NCBI RefSeq assembly: GCF_002868735.1
Contig: NZ_CP025613.1
Span: forward strand, 930,001-994,000
Direction of reading: 5' to 3'
DNA length: 64,000 bases
Source: Niveispirillum cyanobacteriorum
GTDB taxonomy: Bacteria > Pseudomonadota > Alphaproteobacteria > Azospirillales > Azospirillaceae
How positions within the stretch are numbered: the first letter of the stretch is position 1; each line of letters opens with the position of its first letter. Under the pieces are notes generated by a model. The model was not told the DNA's origin. It did not search any database and saw nothing but the letters and a program-made list of their open reading frames with translations. Of this stretch, positions 60,842-64,000 are shown piece after piece. The position numbers were made by a program, and so were the translations under genes.

Positions 60842-61885
60842 ATGCCGAACCCCGCCTATCCCGAACCGCTCCCCACCTCCCCCGCCTTGGACCCGGCCTT
60901 TGATGAACTGACCAGCGCTGAACAGCGGGAGGCATGGTGGCGCGGGTCGGATGATGTGCAGGCGGTGGAGGCCGGGGATGATGTGGAATGGGCGACGGAG
61001 GAACATTTTCCCTCCGGCCTGCACCGCTCCCGCTTGAAGGACGAGGATTGGGCGCGCGTGGCCTATTTCATTGCCAAGGGCGTGTCGGTGACGGAGGTGG
61101 CGAAACATTTCGGCGTGTCGCGCACCACCATCTGGCGCGGGATGCAGCGTTCGTCGGGCCTGCGCCGCCGCATCTTGTCGGAACGGCGGATGTTGCAGCG
61201 GGAAAGCGACAATCGTTTTGTGGCCCTGCGCGAGGCCGTGGTCACTGGCCTGATGGAGGCGATCAGCAATGGCAATGTCCGCGTCCTGCTCTGGGCGGCC
61301 AAGCGGCTGGACCTGGGCGGTTCCATCCTGCCCGCCGCACCGCCCGCCCCACGGCCCAGCACCGGGGACGCAGCTCCGCCCATGCCCCGTATCCGCCGCG
61401 CCCCGCCGGCGGTGCGCGCCATCATGACCCGTGCGGCCGACCAGGCCGACGCCGCCCCCCTCCCGGCGAACGCTCCGCCGCCAGCGCCACCCCCTACCAA
61501 TCCCGTCTCCGCACCGGTGAGCGCCGCCCGTCAGGCCAAAGCGCCAGCCGTCAAACCGGTACCCAAGCCGCCCCGTCCGGCCCCGGCCCCCATGCCCGCA
61601 CCGACGCCCGTACCCAAGACGGCAACCGCGACCGCCCGGCCCACCGGACCGAACCAGGGAGCGGCCAAGGCACCGGCCTGCCTTAAGCGCCGCGTCTGGC
61701 CACCCGTGCGCCATCTGGCAACGCGGCAGCGCCCGCCCTGCCCGCCGCTGGCCGATCATATGGACATGCATGTCACCGACACGCTGTTGCAGAACTGCCG
61801 GTATCAGGGGCTGGGCCGTCCCGTCTGCGACAATGACGGGCCGCTGGACCCCTACCGCCCCTTACGCAGCTATGACTGGCCCTGA
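60842..61885 (+). CDS. Helix-turn-helix protein with long Pro/Ala-rich tail
   Basis: 347 residues; ATG with GGAGG 5 bp upstream. Residues ~65-110 contain a resolvase/Mor-like HTH: AKGVSVTEVAKHFGVSRTTI then WRGMQRSSGLRRRILSERRM; residues ~110-150 are helical (SDNRFVALREAVVTGLMEAI, LLWAAKRLDLGG). From ~165 to ~290 the chain is low-complexity Pro/Ala (APAPMPAPTPVPKTATATAR) and ends with a short structured tail with two Cys (CLKRR; CRYQGLGRPVCDNDG). Possibly a small-terminase-like or regulatory protein; no phage genes are near. Function unknown. Confidence 0.6.
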   Translation: MPNPAYPEPLPTSPALDPAFDELTSAEQREAWWRGSDDVQAVEAGDDVEWATEEHFPSGLHRSRLKDEDWARVAYFIAKGVSVTEVAKHFGVSRTTIWRGMQRSSGLRRRILSERRMLQRESDNRFVALREAVVTGLMEAISNGNVRVLLWAAKRLDLGGSILPAAPPAPRPSTGDAAPPMPRIRRAPPAVRAIMTRAADQADAAPLPANAPPPAPPPTNPVSAPVSAARQAKAPAVKPVPKPPRPAPAPMPAPTPVPKTATATARPTGPNQGAAKAPACLKRRVWPPVRHLATRQRPPCPPLADHMDMHVTDTLLQNCRYQGLGRPVCDNDGPLDPYRPLRSYDWP

Positions 61886-62082
61886 TCCCGCGCCACCGCT
61901 CCATGCAACAAGGGGCGTCTTTCCGTTGCATTTGGTTGCACGAAATCTAGCGGCCTATCCCTCTGTATACATTGTGGCCTAGATCGAAAGACCTATCTCG
62001 CCATCCTGAAAACGATTGGCCCGGCTATCCATTCCGCCGGACTGGTCGCGGGCTAACCAATGCAGATAAGGGGGTTTTGATC

Positions 62083-63561
62083 ATGTTCGGGCTGGCAAAG
62101 GCGGACAATCAGGGGCGGTTGAAGTCGCAGGCCATGGATCTTGTGCGGGCCAACATCATGATCGCGAATGCCGAATTCGTGATCACCTATGTGAACCCGT
62201 CGCTGCAGGGCTTTCTGTCAGAGGCGGAGGCGGACCTGAAGAAGGAACTGCCGCGCTTCAGCATGGCCAGCCTGATCGGCTCGAACATCGACATTTTCCA
62301 CAAGAACCCGTCGCATCAGCGGAACATGCTGTCCGGCCTTTCCCGCGCGCATGAGGCGACGATCAAGGTCGGCCCGCGCATGTTCGACCTGCTGGTCAGC
62401 CCGATCACCACCAATGGCGTGCGCTCGGGCTATGTCGTGGAATGGGCCAACGCCGCCGAACGGCTGGCCAATCTGGCCTACGCGGCGCAGAGCAAGGCCA
62501 TTGGCCGTAACGCCGCCATCATTGAATTCACGCCCGACGGCAATATTCTGGAAGCCAACGAGATTTTCCTGACGGCCATGGGCTATCGCCTGGACGAGGT
62601 GAAGGGCCGCCATCACTCCATCTTCGTGCCGCCGGAACAGCGGGATACAGAGGCCTACCGCACCTTCTGGGACAAGCTGCGCAAGGGAGAGTTTCAGTCG
62701 GGCCGCTTCCGCCGCCAGTCCAAAACGGGGGCCGATGTCTGGATCGAAGGCTCCTACAACCCCGTGCTGGATGGTAATGGCCGGGTAACCAAGGTGGTCA
62801 AGCTGGCCTCCAACGTCACCGATCAGGTGCGCCTGCTGGCCGATCTGAAGAACCTGATCGACGAGAATTTTGCGGAGATTGACCGCGCCGTCTCGCAATC
62901 CTCCAAGGATTGCAGCGGTGCCACCTCCGCCGTGGCCGGATCGCTGACCAATATGCGGACCGTCCTGGATGGCGCGCGTGACATGGCCAGCTCCGTGGCC
63001 GAAATCGCCCAGACCATGACCCGGTCGCGCACGGCGGTGGAAGCGGCGGGCAAGGAGGCGGAACTGGTGGCACAGCAGGCAGACCGCCTGATCAACGCGG
63101 CCCAGGCCATGAACAGTGTCGTGGAACTGATCCGCGACATTGCCGGCCAGATCAACCTTCTGTCGCTGAACGCTACCATTGAGGCGGCGCGCGCTGGCGA
63201 GGCGGGCAAGGGCTTTGCCGTGGTGGCATCAGAGGTCAAGGGTCTGGCCAACCAGTCGGCCCGCGCCACCGAACAGATCTCCGCCGAAATTGAGAATATT
63301 CAGCGGACCAGTGCGGAGGTGGCCAGCGCCGTCCGTGGCATCACCGGCGCCATCGGCAGCGTCAGCGGCTATGTCAATTCCACCGCCGCCGCCATGGAAC
63401 AGCAAAGTGCGGTGACCCGCGAAATCAGCAGCCGTATGGATGTCACCTCCAGCACGGTCACCCAGGTCTCGGCCAATATCGACACGATCTCGTCAGCCGT
63501 CAGCAAGGTGGCCGCCGCCGTCACCAAGACACGGCAGGCGGCGGAGGTGCTGGCCCGCTGA
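62083..63561 (+). CDS. Soluble methyl-accepting chemotaxis protein with two PAS domains
   Basis: 492 residues, no TM segment. Two PAS domains (residues ~25-130, [20 protein letters not shown]; ~150-265, [20 protein letters not shown]) are followed by the signalling hairpin with the conserved tip [20 protein letters not shown] (residues ~355-400) and two coiled-coil arms. It senses a cytoplasmic signal, possibly redox via a PAS cofactor (Aer2-like arrangement), and controls CheA. ATG with AAGGGGG upstream. No che genes are present nearby. Confidence 0.92.
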   Translation: MFGLAKADNQGRLKSQAMDLVRANIMIANAEFVITYVNPSLQGFLSEAEADLKKELPRFSMASLIGSNIDIFHKNPSHQRNMLSGLSRAHEATIKVGPRMFDLLVSPITTNGVRSGYVVEWANAAERLANLAYAAQSKAIGRNAAIIEFTPDGNILEANEIFLTAMGYRLDEVKGRHHSIFVPPEQRDTEAYRTFWDKLRKGEFQSGRFRRQSKTGADVWIEGSYNPVLDGNGRVTKVVKLASNVTDQVRLLADLKNLIDENFAEIDRAVSQSSKDCSGATSAVAGSLTNMRTVLDGARDMASSVAEIAQTMTRSRTAVEAAGKEAELVAQQADRLINAAQAMNSVVELIRDIAGQINLLSLNATIEAARAGEAGKGFAVVASEVKGLANQSARATEQISAEIENIQRTSAEVASAVRGITGAIGSVSGYVNSTAAAMEQQSAVTREISSRMDVTSSTVTQVSANIDTISSAVSKVAAAVTKTRQAAEVLAR

Positions 63562-63671
63562 TCCCTCGCTGGGTGTACGCCTAAAACTACTATTACGCGT
63601 ATGCGTGCGTGACATATTCTCCGCCATACCCTATCCTCCCCTCCACCATCTGGCAGGGGGAGGATAGGGTT

Positions 63672-64000
63672 ATGCGCGTATCACGACGCAAAGTGCTGGC
63701 AACGGGCGGGGCGCTGGCGGGTCTTGGGGCGTTCAGCGGGGTTGCCGGTGCCGCCACGACGAAGCTGCCGGCCCCCTGGGTCCGCTATGATGTGTGGAGC
63801 AGCGATGGCCAGCGCATGCTGAAGGGCTACAAGACCGCTGTGGAGGCGATGCTGGCCCTGCCGCCCACCCATCCCCATAACTGGTTCCGCAATGCCTTCG
63901 TGCATTACATGGATTGCCCGCATGGCAATTGGTGGTTCTATGTCTGGCATCGCGGCTATCTGGGCTATTTCGAACAGACGGTTCGCAAATATTCCGGCAT
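63672..64000 (+). CDS. Tyrosinase-family copper protein with Tat signal (5' part)
   Basis: The frame is open to the window end; 109 residues are present. Twin-arginine signal RVSRRKVLATGGALAGLGAF, then a copper-site region: HNWFRNAFVHYMDCPHGNWW then FYVWHRGYLGYFEQTVR, giving the His (HYMD), His (CPHG) and His (WHRGY) ligands of the CuA site, as in the bacterial tyrosinase/polyphenol oxidase family. It would be exported folded to the periplasm and oxidise phenols. It begins 110 bp after the chemoreceptor; its remaining part and any partner lie beyond the window. Confidence 0.85.
   Translation, partial: MRVSRRKVLATGGALAGLGAFSGVAGAATTKLPAPWVRYDVWSSDGQRMLKGYKTAVEAMLALPPTHPHNWFRNAFVHYMDCPHGNWWFYVWHRGYLGYFEQTVRKYSG

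Noticed and set aside
1-64000. CRISPR arrays, tRNA, rRNA and insertion sequences
   Set aside because: No regularly spaced direct repeats, no cloverleaf-like stretch with a T-loop consensus, and no transposase-like protein found on reading both strands.

Overview
The window is high-GC DNA with dense, short-spaced genes and many ATGA or TTGA overlaps. I infer an alphaproteobacterium, most likely of the Rhodospirillales/Azospirillaceae type (Niveispirillum- or Azospirillum-like). The inference rests on the lpiA/mprF-acvB pair, the DUF47-pit operon, the PccR/ScfR-type regulator with propionyl-CoA carboxylase and methylmalonyl-CoA mutase, an alpha-glucan utilisation block and the codon usage. No rRNA, tRNA, IS element or CRISPR array is visible.

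Layout. 1-10 kb: end of a GH13 alpha-glucosidase, an exported esterase, a phosphate transporter operon (DUF47-pit) with a PHO-box-like site, a NUDIX hydrolase, the uracil-degradation operon rutABCD behind a sigma-54-type promoter, a parDE toxin-antitoxin pair and a TonB-dependent receptor. 10-17.5 kb: a diguanylate cyclase, an AT-rich island with one large zinc-finger/nuclease-like gene, then mprF-acvB. 17.5-24 kb: an omega-aminotransferase and an NCS1 permease (pyrimidine/beta-alanine metabolism), then a tryptophan-to-kynurenine operon (hydrolase-kynA-kynB) facing a MarR regulator across a 26-bp palindrome. 24-33 kb: an alpha-glucan/glucose block with GH15 glucoamylase, a duplicated binding-type protein, GPH and FucP-type transporters, a LacI regulator and glucokinase. 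33-43 kb: a DUF4157 plus ADP-ribosyltransferase-like toxin, a DUF3667 membrane protein, an RND adaptor and pump sharing an upstream motif, a trypsin-like protease and a lipoprotein. 43-51.8 kb: exported and membrane proteins, a YbjN protein, the PccR/ScfR-type regulator, an unusual tandem-LuxR regulator, and a locus with a winged-helix/STAND/TPR giant, a small coupled protein and a divergent AidA/PixA-like protein. 51.9-57.8 kb: pccB, pccA and methylmalonyl-CoA mutase behind a cluster of TTTGCAAA-like sites. 57.9-60.1 kb: an AT-rich two-gene cassette (DUF4747-like plus membrane protein) flanked by antitoxin remnants. 60-64 kb: a small membrane protein, a helix-turn-helix protein with a Pro/Ala tail, a soluble PAS chemoreceptor and the start of a Tat-exported tyrosinase.

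Best candidates for an undescribed system, in my view: (1) the DUF4747-like/membrane-protein cassette at 58.1-59.7 kb, (2) the DUF4157-ART toxin at 33.1-34.4 kb, (3) the zinc-finger/Vsr-like nuclease at 11.6-13.6 kb and (4) the STAND/AidA-like locus at 47.2-51.9 kb. All assignments come from reading the sequence and recalling families; no database search was run.
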